Made by a program: the position numbers and the translations under genes | Part shown: positions 26,086-34,767 of the stretch, in pieces | Numbering within the stretch: the first letter of the stretch is position 1 | Layout: each line of letters starts with the position of its first letter | Origin: JBGSMF01 sp964651475 | GTDB lineage: Bacteria > Chloroflexota > Anaerolineae > Fen-1058 | NCBI GenBank assembly: GCA_964651475.1 | Contig: CAZYXV010000013.1 | Location: 1-64,000 of the forward strand | Direction: 5' to 3' | DNA: 64,000 nucleotides | Notes under the pieces: model-generated | Told to the model about the DNA's origin: nothing | Databases searched by the model: none | What the model saw: the letters and a program-made list of their open reading frames with translations, nothing else

Positions 26086-27405
26086 ATGAATTCACAAAGT
26101 CGGTGGGCGCAGCCGCGCCCTGTTCGGACGCGCCGGCGTTCAAAAATGTCTTGGGCATTTGTGCCGGCATTAGGTGTCCTTGCGATTATTTTAATGTGCG
26201 CTCTGAGTTGGACATCGTTATTGTCTGCCATTGGAGTGCGTTCGACGACAGGCGGGTTGGGTGTGGGGGTTGAGTTTAATGAATATCCACATTGGGAGGG
26301 CAAAGAAAGAATCAATATCCTGGTGTTGGGAATTGATCAACGCGGTCAAGAGCAAGGCCCCTGGCGCACTGACACGCTCATTGTATTGAGCGTGGACCCG
26401 GTGAGCAAGAGCGCCGGCATACTTTCAATCCCGCGCGATTTGTGGATAGAGATCCCAGGCTACGGTCAAAATCGCATCAACACTGCCTATATTGTCGGCG
26501 AAACCAATGACTATCCCGGCGGCGGCGCTGCACTGGCTAAGAAAGCTGTGGAATATAACCTGGGCCAACCTATACACTATTACGTGCGAGTCAATTTTAC
26601 CGCTGCTGAACAATTGGTGGATTTGATTGGGGGGGTGGATGTTTACGTCGAGCACGACATCAACGATCCACTTTACCCCGACGAGGCCTATGGGTACGAC
26701 CCGTTGTATATTCCGGCAGGTTGGCAGCATCTGGATGGCAAGTTGGCGCTCAAGTATGCGCGCAGCCGCCACGGCAGTTCCGATTTCGACCGGGCGCGCC
26801 GCCAGCAGCAACTCCTCTTGGCCATACGTGAGCGGGTGGCGCGGCTAGAGATGCTGGCGCAGCTCTTGCCGCGCGGCGGTGAAATCGCCAATACCTTGGG
26901 CAGCGCTGCGCAGAGCGACTTGACGCTCGATCAGGTGCTGCGTTTGGCCCAATTGGGCGCCGAGATGGACCCGGATCGTATTCGCTCGGTCGTCATAGAC
27001 TCGACCATGACGCAAAACTGGACCACCACCAGCGGAGCACAGGTGCTCATCCCAGACCGCGAGCGCATCGCAGCTGTGCAAGATATCATCTTTTCTCCAC
27101 CCGCCCCGGATGAGTCAGCGGCGCAGATTTTTGTGCAAAACGGCACCCCGCAGCCCGGTCTGGGCGCACAGTGCGCCGACTATTTGCGTTCGCAAGGTTT
27201 CTTGGTGGCGAACGTGACCAACGCCTCCCGGCAAGACCATGCTTCTACCCTGATCCTGGTGTATACCGGCAAACAGTCTGCCGCGCGCACGTTGGCGACA
27301 GCGTTGGGTGTATCGGGATCGGCAGTGACGGTGGGCAGCGACCCCGAAGGCCCCTACGATATCAAGGTGATTTTAGGCGCGGATTATGACCTGCCTGTGC
27401 AATAG
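26086..27405 (+). CDS. LytR-CpsA-Psr (LCP) family protein, first copy
   Basis: A 439-residue membrane-anchored LCP protein, predicted to transfer undecaprenyl-linked glycopolymers to the cell wall or another acceptor outside the membrane. A basic N-terminus and one membrane helix (about 26-48) precede the LCP domain (about 70-290), which shows NILVLGIDQRG, WRTDTLIVLSVDP, SIPRDLWIEIPGYGQNRIN and the GGVDVYVE region with the Asp/Arg residues that bind pyrophosphate. A LytR_C domain follows (about 360-439). ATG 26086 with AGGGA about 7 nt upstream is preferred to one 17 codons earlier. Tandem paralogue follows 54 bp downstream. Confidence 0.9.
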   Translation: MNSQSRWAQPRPVRTRRRSKMSWAFVPALGVLAIILMCALSWTSLLSAIGVRSTTGGLGVGVEFNEYPHWEGKERINILVLGIDQRGQEQGPWRTDTLIVLSVDPVSKSAGILSIPRDLWIEIPGYGQNRINTAYIVGETNDYPGGGAALAKKAVEYNLGQPIHYYVRVNFTAAEQLVDLIGGVDVYVEHDINDPLYPDEAYGYDPLYIPAGWQHLDGKLALKYARSRHGSSDFDRARRQQQLLLAIRERVARLEMLAQLLPRGGEIANTLGSAAQSDLTLDQVLRLAQLGAEMDPDRIRSVVIDSTMTQNWTTTSGAQVLIPDRERIAAVQDIIFSPPAPDESAAQIFVQNGTPQPGLGAQCADYLRSQGFLVANVTNASRQDHASTLILVYTGKQSAARTLATALGVSGSAVTVGSDPEGPYDIKVILGADYDLPVQ

Positions 27406-27429
27406 CACTTGGCACAGGTGTGTTATAAT
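27394..27429 (+). promoter_or_regulatory. Hairpin and extended -10 between LCP genes
   Basis: A 7-bp stem CCTGTGC/GCACAGG (27394-27400/27412-27418) spans the stop codon of the first LCP gene. Directly after it lies TGTTATAAT (27421-27429), a perfect extended -10 box. The hairpin could weaken read-through and the -10 could give the second LCP gene its own transcript. Confidence 0.4.
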
Positions 27430-27459
27430 AGTCCAAGTTTGAGATAGTAGAGAATTCAA

Positions 27460-28902
27460 ATGACTCCCCAAAGCAATGTACAGCCTAAACCCAGGGCGAA
27501 TTGGATCGCCGTGCCCTGGATTGTTTTATTGCTCGTCGCCGGCATTGGCGGCAGTTACCTGGCGTATACCCGCACGCGCGCAGCGGTGGCAGAATATGAG
27601 CCTCCTCGCATGTTCCAGGCAAGCGCGCCTCTTCCCCAGTCCAGTTCGTCCTCGGCGGAGCCTGTCATCCAAATCGCCGACTGGCAAGGCAAAGAACGCA
27701 TCAATATTCTGGTGATGGGGATTGATCAGCGTGAAGACGAACAAGGCCCGTGGCGCACCGACACTATGATTGTGGTATCGGTTGACCCTGTGGCGCAGAC
27801 GGCCATGATGCTTTCATTGCCGCGCGATTTGTGGGTGACGATTCCAGGCTACAACGAAGATCGAATCAATAATGCCCATTTTTACGGCGACGCCTTCGAC
27901 TATCCGGGCGGCGGAGCGGCGTTGGCTAAAAAGACAGTTCAATATTTTCTAGGTGTTCCCATTCATCATTACGTGCGCGTCAATTTTACGGCCTTTGAAC
28001 AACTGGTGGACTTGATCGGCGGGGTGGATATTGACGTGCCCCAAGCGATTGACGATCCAGAATACCCTTCGCGCACCGGCTATGGCTACGAGCCTCTCTA
28101 CATTCCGGCCGGCCGGCAGCACATGAACGGCGAACTGGCGCTTAAATATGCGCGCTTTCGCCACGACGATCAAGGCGACTTTGGCCGCGCGCACCGCCAG
28201 CAGCAAGTGATCTTGGCTATACGTGATAAGGTGCTGAGCGCCAACAAGGCGCCCGAATTGTTAGTCAGGGCGCCCCAGTTGTTATCTACGCTGGGCGATG
28301 CGGTGCAGACCGACTTTACGCTAGAGCAAGGACTAGAACTCGCCAAGCTGGCGACTCTATTGAAAAAAGACGGCGTGAGAGGTGAGGTGATTGACGAGAG
28401 CATGGTTCTATTTTCCACCACACCAGATGGACAGCAGGTGCTTATTCCACTGCGCGACGAGATTCGCAAGTTGCGCGACCGGTTATACTTATCTGATGCG
28501 GCAACGGACGGCGCGTCGCTGCCCGAGCGGCAGACGCAGCGCGTCGTTGTGCTGAATGGCACGCTGCTGGGCGGGCTGGCCTCTCAGACGGCAGACGCTT
28601 TGGTGAAGGATGGATTTCGAGTGGTGGGGTACAGCAACGCCGATCGGTTTGACTATGGACAAACGATTATCGTAGATTACACGGGCGGGCCGGTGGCGCT
28701 TCAGTTAGCTGCGTCGCTCGGGGTGCCCGATTCTTCTGTGCAGGTGAGCGATACGGCGCAGAGCGAGTACGACATTCAAGTCATTCTGGGCGCCGATTAT
28801 GCCGTTCGGTTCGGGCCGCTGCCGGTGTTAGAGACCCCAACGCCCCAAGCTGTGATAACTGCGACGCACGTGGCATCTCCGGCGCCGACGGCTACCCCGT
28901 GA
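27460..28902 (+). CDS. LytR-CpsA-Psr (LCP) family protein, second copy
   Basis: A 480-residue paralogue of the preceding protein with the same layout: membrane helix (about 16-36), LCP domain (about 75-310; NILVMGIDQRE, WRTDTMIVVSVDP, SLPRDLWVTIPGYNEDRIN, GGVDIDVP), and a C-terminal LytR_C domain (about 360-455) ending in a Pro/Thr-rich tail. The active-site Arg and Asp residues seen in copy one are kept. The two copies differ mostly in linkers, consistent with an old duplication. A weak GAGA sequence precedes ATG 27460. Ends four bases into a possible GTG start of the next ORF. Confidence 0.9.
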   Translation: MTPQSNVQPKPRANWIAVPWIVLLLVAGIGGSYLAYTRTRAAVAEYEPPRMFQASAPLPQSSSSSAEPVIQIADWQGKERINILVMGIDQREDEQGPWRTDTMIVVSVDPVAQTAMMLSLPRDLWVTIPGYNEDRINNAHFYGDAFDYPGGGAALAKKTVQYFLGVPIHHYVRVNFTAFEQLVDLIGGVDIDVPQAIDDPEYPSRTGYGYEPLYIPAGRQHMNGELALKYARFRHDDQGDFGRAHRQQQVILAIRDKVLSANKAPELLVRAPQLLSTLGDAVQTDFTLEQGLELAKLATLLKKDGVRGEVIDESMVLFSTTPDGQQVLIPLRDEIRKLRDRLYLSDAATDGASLPERQTQRVVVLNGTLLGGLASQTADALVKDGFRVVGYSNADRFDYGQTIIVDYTGGPVALQLAASLGVPDSSVQVSDTAQSEYDIQVILGADYAVRFGPLPVLETPTPQAVITATHVASPAPTATP

Positions 28903-28931
28903 TTAATTTCGGACAGGAGAAAGAAAAAAAC

Positions 28932-29402
28932 ATGACTAAAACGTTTTGCCATCCTGCGGCGCGTTATTTCGAGGATTTTGAAGTGGGCGATCGCGTGGTC
29001 ACGCAAGGACGCACAATCACCGAGGCCGATATTGTCGCGTTTGCGGGAGTATCAGGTGATTTCAATCCGCTGCACCTGGACGCTGAATCCACCCGTGACG
29101 GCATGTTTGGCGGGCGCATTGCGCACGGCCTGCTGGTGCTTTCCGCGGCTTCTGGACTGGCCTGGCAACTGGGCATTACGACGGGCACGGTGGAGGCGTT
29201 TCTGTCGCTGGAGTGGAAATTCCGCGCGCCGGTCAAAATCGGCGATACGATTTGCGTCGAAGCCGAGGTGACTCAGCGCAAGGCCATGCCCTCTGCTGGG
29301 GGGGGAGTGGTCACGCTTAACGTCGTGGTCAAGAATCAGCGCGGCGAAACGGCGCAAAAAGGCCAGTGGACGGTGATGGTCAAGAATCGTCCCGCAGATT
29401 AG
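28932..29402 (+). CDS. MaoC-like (R)-specific enoyl-CoA hydratase
   Basis: A 156-residue single hot-dog-fold MaoC-type protein, expected to hydrate enoyl-CoA to (R)-3-hydroxyacyl-CoA. The YFEDFEVGDRVVTQGRTIT opening is typical, and the catalytic pair is visible in GVSGDFNPLHLD (Asp and His of the hydratase motif) and GGRIAHGLL. ATG 28932 lies behind AGGAGAAAG with a long A-rich spacer; a GTG at 28899 overlapping the LCP stop would add 11 residues. The FHA gene begins directly at the next base after its stop. Confidence 0.85.
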   Translation: MTKTFCHPAARYFEDFEVGDRVVTQGRTITEADIVAFAGVSGDFNPLHLDAESTRDGMFGGRIAHGLLVLSAASGLAWQLGITTGTVEAFLSLEWKFRAPVKIGDTICVEAEVTQRKAMPSAGGGVVTLNVVVKNQRGETAQKGQWTVMVKNRPAD

Positions 29403-29963
29403 ATGGGGCGCGCGCGGCGAGACGGCGCGCAGGGTGTGGACTGGCTTATGGCAAACTGTCCGCAGTGTGGCGCGGTGCACATGCCAGGTATTCGGACATG
29501 CCGGGTATGCGGCGCTGACCTGACACAGGCCAAACCGGCCGTGGTAGACATTCCGCCGGCAGAATCAACACCGGCAGAATCAGCGCCGCCGGACAAATCC
29601 CCTTTGGAAACCGTGCTGGCTGCCGAGACGGATGAATCGGACCTGACGTTGATTGTGATTGGGTCGGGGGAACGGATTGACTTGCGAGGCCAATCTGAGT
29701 ACACGTTGGGCCGGGCCGACCCTGAAAGCAAGATATACGTTGACGTGGACATGTCTGATCACGGCGGGTGGGACGCCGGCGTATCGCGGCGGCACGCGCG
29801 GATTTTCAGGCAAGAGGGCCAATTTTACCTGGAAGACTTGCGCAGCGCCAATGGCACCTATCTGAACGAAACCCGGTTGAGGCCTGGCCAGTTTGAGTTG
29901 TTGCACGCGGGCGATATGGTCAAGCTTGGCATATTGCGCCTGTGTGTCGTGCTGAAAAATTGA
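29403..29963 (+). CDS. Zinc-ribbon and FHA-domain protein
   Basis: A 186-residue protein with an N-terminal zinc ribbon (CPQC...CRVC, about residues 19-37), a Pro/Glu-rich linker, and a C-terminal FHA domain (about 85-186) with the phosphothreonine-binding signatures LGRAD, VSRRHARI and DLRSANGTYLNE. FHA domains bind phosphorylated Thr, so it is probably a reader for a Ser/Thr kinase such as the one at 61.8 kb; the pairing is inference. The ATG immediately follows the MaoC stop (TAGATG); ATG 29448 (MANCPQCG) is a plausible shorter start that keeps the whole ribbon. Confidence 0.85.
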   Translation: MGRARRDGAQGVDWLMANCPQCGAVHMPGIRTCRVCGADLTQAKPAVVDIPPAESTPAESAPPDKSPLETVLAAETDESDLTLIVIGSGERIDLRGQSEYTLGRADPESKIYVDVDMSDHGGWDAGVSRRHARIFRQEGQFYLEDLRSANGTYLNETRLRPGQFELLHAGDMVKLGILRLCVVLKN

Positions 29964-29997
29964 ACGAGGGCAATCGAGCGGAGAGGCAAAGCAAGCT

Positions 29998-30714
29998 ATG
30001 AAAAAAATCGAGTCCGTCAAACAACGCATGCGCCAGGCCAACCCTCAAAAGTGGTTGGAAAGTCTGTTGCCTGGTTTAGAGCAGAGCCGCGCCGAGTTGG
30101 CCCAACGGGACCCTCAAGAATTGGCGCAGCGCGGCGCTTGCGAGTACGATGCATCTGCCAGCGCGTTCACCGTTCCTTTGTGGGGGCAGGCGTACACGCT
30201 GACGTTTCCCGAGTTGATCGCGCGCGACGTTCAGGGGTGCCAGGCCAGCCCCGAACGGCAGGCGCTTTTGTTAATGTATCTCAAGATGGCTGATGGCACG
30301 CCAGTTGAGGGCAAGTGGCTGGCCTATCGCGAAACGCCCGGCGGCCTGTTTTACGCGCAAGCCTTTAACGGTTATGCTGAAAGGCGATTGGCCAAGGCGT
30401 TTGACGGCGATTTAGCCCAATTGGAAAAGGCCGCGCGCGCGTTGGGCGGCGAGCGGTTGAGTTTGGGTCACGCGGCGTTCGAGTTTGCGCCGCTGCCGCG
30501 CGTGAGGCTGGCGGCCGTGTATTGGCTGGGCGACGAAGATTTTGCGCACAACGCCAGCATCTTGTTCGACGCTGCCGCCTGCCATTATCTCAGCGTGGAT
30601 GCGTTAGCAGTGGTGGGCAGCCAGCTCAGCAGCCGCCTGATCCGCGCCAAGGAAAACAGGGCTTTGCATGGGAGTGAAAATCTAACGGGGGTGGCCATCA
30701 ATAAAGACGAATAG
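29998..30714 (+). CDS. DUF3786-like protein
   Basis: A 238-residue protein that resembles the DUF3786 family, found in anaerobic and Chloroflexota-type genomes, function unknown. Recognition rests on the central TPVEGKWLAYRETPGGLFYAQAF region and the C-terminal ASILFDAAACHYLSVDALAVVGSQL region. No signal peptide or membrane helix. It starts 34 bp after the FHA gene and ends one base from the stop of the convergent histidine kinase gene. Confidence 0.65.
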   Translation: MKKIESVKQRMRQANPQKWLESLLPGLEQSRAELAQRDPQELAQRGACEYDASASAFTVPLWGQAYTLTFPELIARDVQGCQASPERQALLLMYLKMADGTPVEGKWLAYRETPGGLFYAQAFNGYAERRLAKAFDGDLAQLEKAARALGGERLSLGHAAFEFAPLPRVRLAAVYWLGDEDFAHNASILFDAAACHYLSVDALAVVGSQLSSRLIRAKENRALHGSENLTGVAINKDE

Positions 30715-30715
30715 C

Positions 30716-32038
30716 CTACTTGTTATCGCGCACCTGACTGCCTGCCATGGGCAGTGTGAAATAAAAGGTGCTGCCCTCGCCTACCTGGCTCTCTACCCAG
30801 ATTTTGCCGCCGTGCGCCTCTACAGCCATCTTGCAAAAGGTCAGACCCAGGCCGGTGCCGCGCCGTTCTTGGCCTGGCTCTTTGACTTGCCCAAACTTTT
30901 CAAAAATGTGCTGCTGATGTTGGAGGGCAATGCCAGGCCCCGTATCGGCTACGCTTACCAGGGCCGCGTTTCCACGCAGGCAGGCCATGATCGAGATCCT
31001 GCCGTTGGGAGGCGTGAATTTCAGCGCGTTAGAAAGCAGATTGTTCACCACGCGGCTGATGAGCTGCCTGTCGCACGGCACGCTCTTGACATTGTCGAAC
31101 AAGACGGTATGGATATCTATTTTCCCTTCTTCGCTCAGGGTGCGCACCATGTCCAAATTTTTGTTAATCAACTCGGTTAAATCTACCGGCTGGACGTTGA
31201 GGATGAGCTTGCCGGCCTCCATTTTGCTGAGGTCCAACAGTTCTCCGATCATATCCAGCAGCGTCTGCCCGCTGTGGCGGGCGTTTTCCAACAAACTTTT
31301 CTGATCGGCGTTCATGTGGGTTCCCATCGTCAGCCGCAAAATATCCATTCCACCCAGTAAGGCGGTGAGCGGATTGCGCAAGTCGTGAACGATCATGCCG
31401 GTCAGGCTCTCGCGCAGCCGTTCAGATTCGCGCAAGCTGGCATTGCTTTTTTTCAGGCGTTCCGCCAGGATACCGGTGAGTTGGGCGGTGAGCAGAATCG
31501 AAATCGAAACCGTCAGCCAGTTGATGACGAGCAGGTGTTCGCGGGTAAAGAGAGTGAAAGATAGCCGCCAGAGGGGAATGATTCTCAATATCTCGTAATA
31601 TTCGAGGATGAGAACGGCGGCATAACACGCGGCGTTAAGCACGGCGATGATCATTGCGCCGCGTTGCCCCAGCAAAAATGCGGCCGCCGTCACCACCAGC
31701 ATATACAAGGCAAAGATGGGGGTCAGGGGCGCACCGGTGAAATACACCACCAGTGACACAATGATTGTATAGGCTACCAGCACTGCCCACGTGATGGGGC
31801 GCACCGGCCAGTTTCGGTCCAGCGCAACCATGCTGCCGATGGTGATCACGCCGAAAGTTACTGCCACCAGCGTAAGCTCGGTGGTGGGAATAGGCAGCCA
31901 CATCACGATGGGTCCGGACACCAGAATCATGCCCCCGAAACCAAACAAGGCAAAGACGCCGATGGTGAGAGTGTTGCGCAAATCTCGCCGTTCGTCTATT
32001 TCACCATTAGAAAGCCAGCGGGTCCCTTTTTCAAACAT
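30716..32038 (-). CDS. Membrane sensor histidine kinase
   Basis: A 440-residue histidine kinase. Six hydrophobic helices fill residues about 20-205 with short loops, so the sensor is embedded in the membrane with no large outer domain. The HisKA helix carries MIVHDLRNPLTALLGG (His about 220), and the HATPase domain has NLLSNALKFTPP, VADTGPGI and GTGLGLTFCKMAVEAHGG. No linked response regulator is adjacent. The gene converges on the DUF3786-like gene with a one-base gap. Confidence 0.9.
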   Translation of the reverse strand: MFEKGTRWLSNGEIDERRDLRNTLTIGVFALFGFGGMILVSGPIVMWLPIPTTELTLVAVTFGVITIGSMVALDRNWPVRPITWAVLVAYTIIVSLVVYFTGAPLTPIFALYMLVVTAAAFLLGQRGAMIIAVLNAACYAAVLILEYYEILRIIPLWRLSFTLFTREHLLVINWLTVSISILLTAQLTGILAERLKKSNASLRESERLRESLTGMIVHDLRNPLTALLGGMDILRLTMGTHMNADQKSLLENARHSGQTLLDMIGELLDLSKMEAGKLILNVQPVDLTELINKNLDMVRTLSEEGKIDIHTVLFDNVKSVPCDRQLISRVVNNLLSNALKFTPPNGRISIMACLRGNAALVSVADTGPGIALQHQQHIFEKFGQVKEPGQERRGTGLGLTFCKMAVEAHGGKIWVESQVGEGSTFYFTLPMAGSQVRDNK

Positions 32039-32265
32039 CTTTTATGCCAGACTGTCAACTGGTTTGACTTGACTCCACATGTCTAGTTTACTAAAAATGA
32101 ACAGGCGTGTCAAATGACAGGGACCGGGGTTAAAAACACTCGCGCGCAATACAGTAGTGTTTGTTGGCATGGTGTGATAGAATTAACGTACAGCAAGATC
32201 AAGGCTGTGCAATCCCCCGCTGCTTGGGATTAGGCCAATCACCGGGAGCTTTTCAGGGAGGCGCC

Positions 32266-34479
32266 ATGAATCACAAACGGCTTGTAACTATCGCACTGCT
32301 TTTTATCTGTACACTTTTTGGCGCTGTAGCGCCATGCACGGCGGAGCCGCTAGCTCAAAAAGAGCCGCCGCCCCAATGGAGCGACCATTGCGTCGCCGTC
32401 GCCATCGAAACGCGCGAAAACCTGGGCGAGGTGTTGGATGACGCAGGAGTGAGTTACCAGCGCGTGACGTTTGATACGCTGAAGGATGAAGCGATACTTT
32501 CGCGTTTTTGCGTGTTGTTTATTGGAAGCGGGGTTCCAGAAGATGTATCGCCTACCTTGATTGCCCCGCTGTTTCAGTGGGTGCGGCGGGGCGGCGCGGT
32601 GTATCTTTCGGGCGAGGCGCGAACGTTGCTGAGCGGCCTGGTCGGCGCGCAACTCGTTTTTGATAGCGGCGGAGCGCCGCGGGGAGATGTAGAAGCGCAG
32701 GTGGTGGATGCCGGACTGGCCATGCTGGTTGGCCCGCTCGTCACATTGCATTACGAAGAAAGCGGCTGGCCCATCATTTCGCGCGCTGAGGGGCAAGCAC
32801 TTGTGCGCGCTCGCGTGCGCGCCGATAGCGGCACTCGCGATGCGATTCTGGCGCTTCAATTTGACCAGGCCGATGGCGCGGTGATGTATTCAACCTTTGT
32901 CAATCACGGCCAACTATCCGATGCAGAGCAAGCGTTGGCGCGCGCGCTGGTGCTGCGATTGATTAATGCTCGCCGCGCGGGCCAGTTGTTGCGCCAATAT
33001 CCGGCGTTGCCTGGCGCGGCGCTGCAACTATCCACGCTGTCTGGGGCAAACTCGACCAAGACCTTCAAGTACGCGGCGCGCGCCGGACAAGATTTTGACG
33101 TTGTGATGGATGATCCAGGCGGCCAGTTGGCTCTGAGTGTTGCGTCGCCGCTTACCGCCACTGCCCCGCTTACATCCACCGGCGCCCACGCTCCGCTCAA
33201 TGTCGTGGAGGTTCGCGCCCCGGCAGCGGGCGAGTGGCGCCTCCAGGTGAGCTCGTCTCAGTTGTCCCCGCCGCGTCAACCCTATTTGCTGCTCGTCATC
33301 CCGCGCGTCGGCACAAATCTGTTCAACTCAATCCCTACGCCGCTGCGTATTTCCACCGATCCGTTGGTAGTGGGCACGAACCTGGCGTTAGCTGTATTGA
33401 TTACGTGCTTGCTAGGGCTGGGTGCAACGCTACTGGGCGACCGCCCTTTGACCACAGAATCGCCTGTTCCATCATCGCGAACGGCGCGAGCGGCGCGGGC
33501 GCTGGGCGCAGCGGGACAGCGGGCGACACAATTTTATAACACCGTTCGCTCACCGACGACCTGGAACGTGGCCGGGCCGCTGCGCCGCGTGGCCGTGGCA
33601 CTGGGGGTGGCGGCGTTTTTTGCACTGAGCGCGCTGGTTGCCGCGATGCTCGCACGCCCGGTCTCGCTCACCACCTTGAATGGCGTTGGATTGTTTGCCG
33701 GGATGTTTGTGGCGATTGGATTGATCAATCTGGTCTTTGCCGCGGGGCAGAAGGTGGCTGCCAGCGTGTTAGGCGAAGAATCCGCGCTCAGGCTTCGACC
33801 GTTGGGATTAGTAGGCGCGTTTGGGTTGGTGATGCTGTGTTACGTGGGAGGCCTGATGCCGGGATTTGTATACGCGCTTACGTTGGGGCTGACGCTGCGC
33901 GGGCTGCTCTCGCCAGAAGAGCGCCGCCGCCCGGCTGTGATGGGGGTGGCCGGCGTATTGGCTGTTTTGTTGATTGGGTTGATTTTCTGGGCGCTCTCAG
34001 TTCCAACGGATTTGGTTTTGCGCAATACCGCCTACGGCACGGAAGGCGGGCTGGTGTTCGTCAACGCGCTGCAAGTATTGTGTTTATTGATCTTTTTCAT
34101 CGCACTCCAAATCGTATTTTTTGAATGGCTGCCGATAGGTCACCTGGCGGGAGGTTACGTGTTTCGCTGGAGCTGGGTGGTGTGGGGGCTGGTATCGGTA
34201 ATTATCTCGATGTTAATGGTACATACGCTCGTCAACCCGGTGGCTAACGCGCTTGGCTTGACGGCCAATCGCAATATCCTGGCGCTGGCAGCGGGTTTAG
34301 CGTTTTATACTGTTGCGGCGATGGGAGTGTGGTTAGCCTTTCACGGGAGAGGCGTACGCCCTGCCCGCAGCGCTGCCCTGGCGTTGGCGCTGATGATTGG
34401 CCTGTGGCTGGCCGCCTGCGCGTGTGGACTGATCACGGCTGGATGGCGCTTGTTTGCCGCGCAATTGGGAGGGGGCTGA
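32266..34479 (+). CDS. Large exported/membrane protein of unknown function
   Basis: A 737-residue protein not assigned to a family. It starts with a signal peptide (MNHKRLVTIALLFICTLFGA, cleavage probably after about 30). Residues about 40-240 look like a ThuA/class I amidotransferase-like Rossmann domain lacking an obvious catalytic Cys. About 255-375 is a beta-rich segment like a pre-peptidase C-terminal domain. From about 390 on there are about ten membrane helices. It could be a sensor or transporter subunit; no catalytic motif supports either. ATG 32266 has GGAGG 4 nt upstream; a longer reading from 32161 is unsupported. Confidence 0.7.
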   Translation: MNHKRLVTIALLFICTLFGAVAPCTAEPLAQKEPPPQWSDHCVAVAIETRENLGEVLDDAGVSYQRVTFDTLKDEAILSRFCVLFIGSGVPEDVSPTLIAPLFQWVRRGGAVYLSGEARTLLSGLVGAQLVFDSGGAPRGDVEAQVVDAGLAMLVGPLVTLHYEESGWPIISRAEGQALVRARVRADSGTRDAILALQFDQADGAVMYSTFVNHGQLSDAEQALARALVLRLINARRAGQLLRQYPALPGAALQLSTLSGANSTKTFKYAARAGQDFDVVMDDPGGQLALSVASPLTATAPLTSTGAHAPLNVVEVRAPAAGEWRLQVSSSQLSPPRQPYLLLVIPRVGTNLFNSIPTPLRISTDPLVVGTNLALAVLITCLLGLGATLLGDRPLTTESPVPSSRTARAARALGAAGQRATQFYNTVRSPTTWNVAGPLRRVAVALGVAAFFALSALVAAMLARPVSLTTLNGVGLFAGMFVAIGLINLVFAAGQKVAASVLGEESALRLRPLGLVGAFGLVMLCYVGGLMPGFVYALTLGLTLRGLLSPEERRRPAVMGVAGVLAVLLIGLIFWALSVPTDLVLRNTAYGTEGGLVFVNALQVLCLLIFFIALQIVFFEWLPIGHLAGGYVFRWSWVVWGLVSVIISMLMVHTLVNPVANALGLTANRNILALAAGLAFYTVAAMGVWLAFHGRGVRPARSAALALALMIGLWLAACACGLITAGWRLFAAQLGGG

Positions 34480-34550
34480 TAAGACTCTGGGCTACGTCCA
34501 GAACTATCCCAATCGGCGAGCGTATCAGGCTGGGGATTGCTGCCTAGTAT

Positions 34551-34611
34551 GGAAGCTGAGGCTTCGCCCAAAGGCGTCCTGCGGATAGCCGGAGCTTCCG
34601 CCTAAAGGCTA
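34551..34611. repeat. Inverted and direct repeats upstream of the cyclase gene
   Basis: In the 288-bp gap between the membrane protein and the cyclase. GGAAGCT/AGCTTCC (34551-34557/34593-34599) forms a stem over two similar units, GCTTCGCCCAAAGGC (34561-34575) and GCTTCCGCCTAAAGGC (34594-34609); TAGCC/GGCTA (34586-34590/34607-34611) offers an alternative stem. The origin is unknown; it may be a remnant of a dispersed palindromic repeat. Confidence 0.4.
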
Positions 34612-34719
34612 AGCTTCTGGTCGGTACAAATGGCCGGCTACCTTCAAAAATCGCCGCCCAGCTTGTCCTCAGCGTGTGACGCTCCCCCAATCGGGTGTCT
34701 GTGTTTATCTGAAGTGTAG

Positions 34720-34725
34720 TATAAT
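34720..34725 (+). promoter_or_regulatory. -10 box upstream of the cyclase gene
   Basis: TATAAT at 34720-34725, preceded by no recognisable -35 box. A start near 34732 would give a leader of about 35 nt to the ATG at 34768. Confidence 0.35.
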
Positions 34726-34767
34726 CATAAATAGACATTTGTTGTTACAGGTGTATTGGTTGTCGGC

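Noticed and set aside
32161..32265. Possible riboswitch before the large membrane protein
   Set aside because: The leader does not match cobalamin, cyclic di-GMP or other consensus features I know; only a ribosome site is clear.
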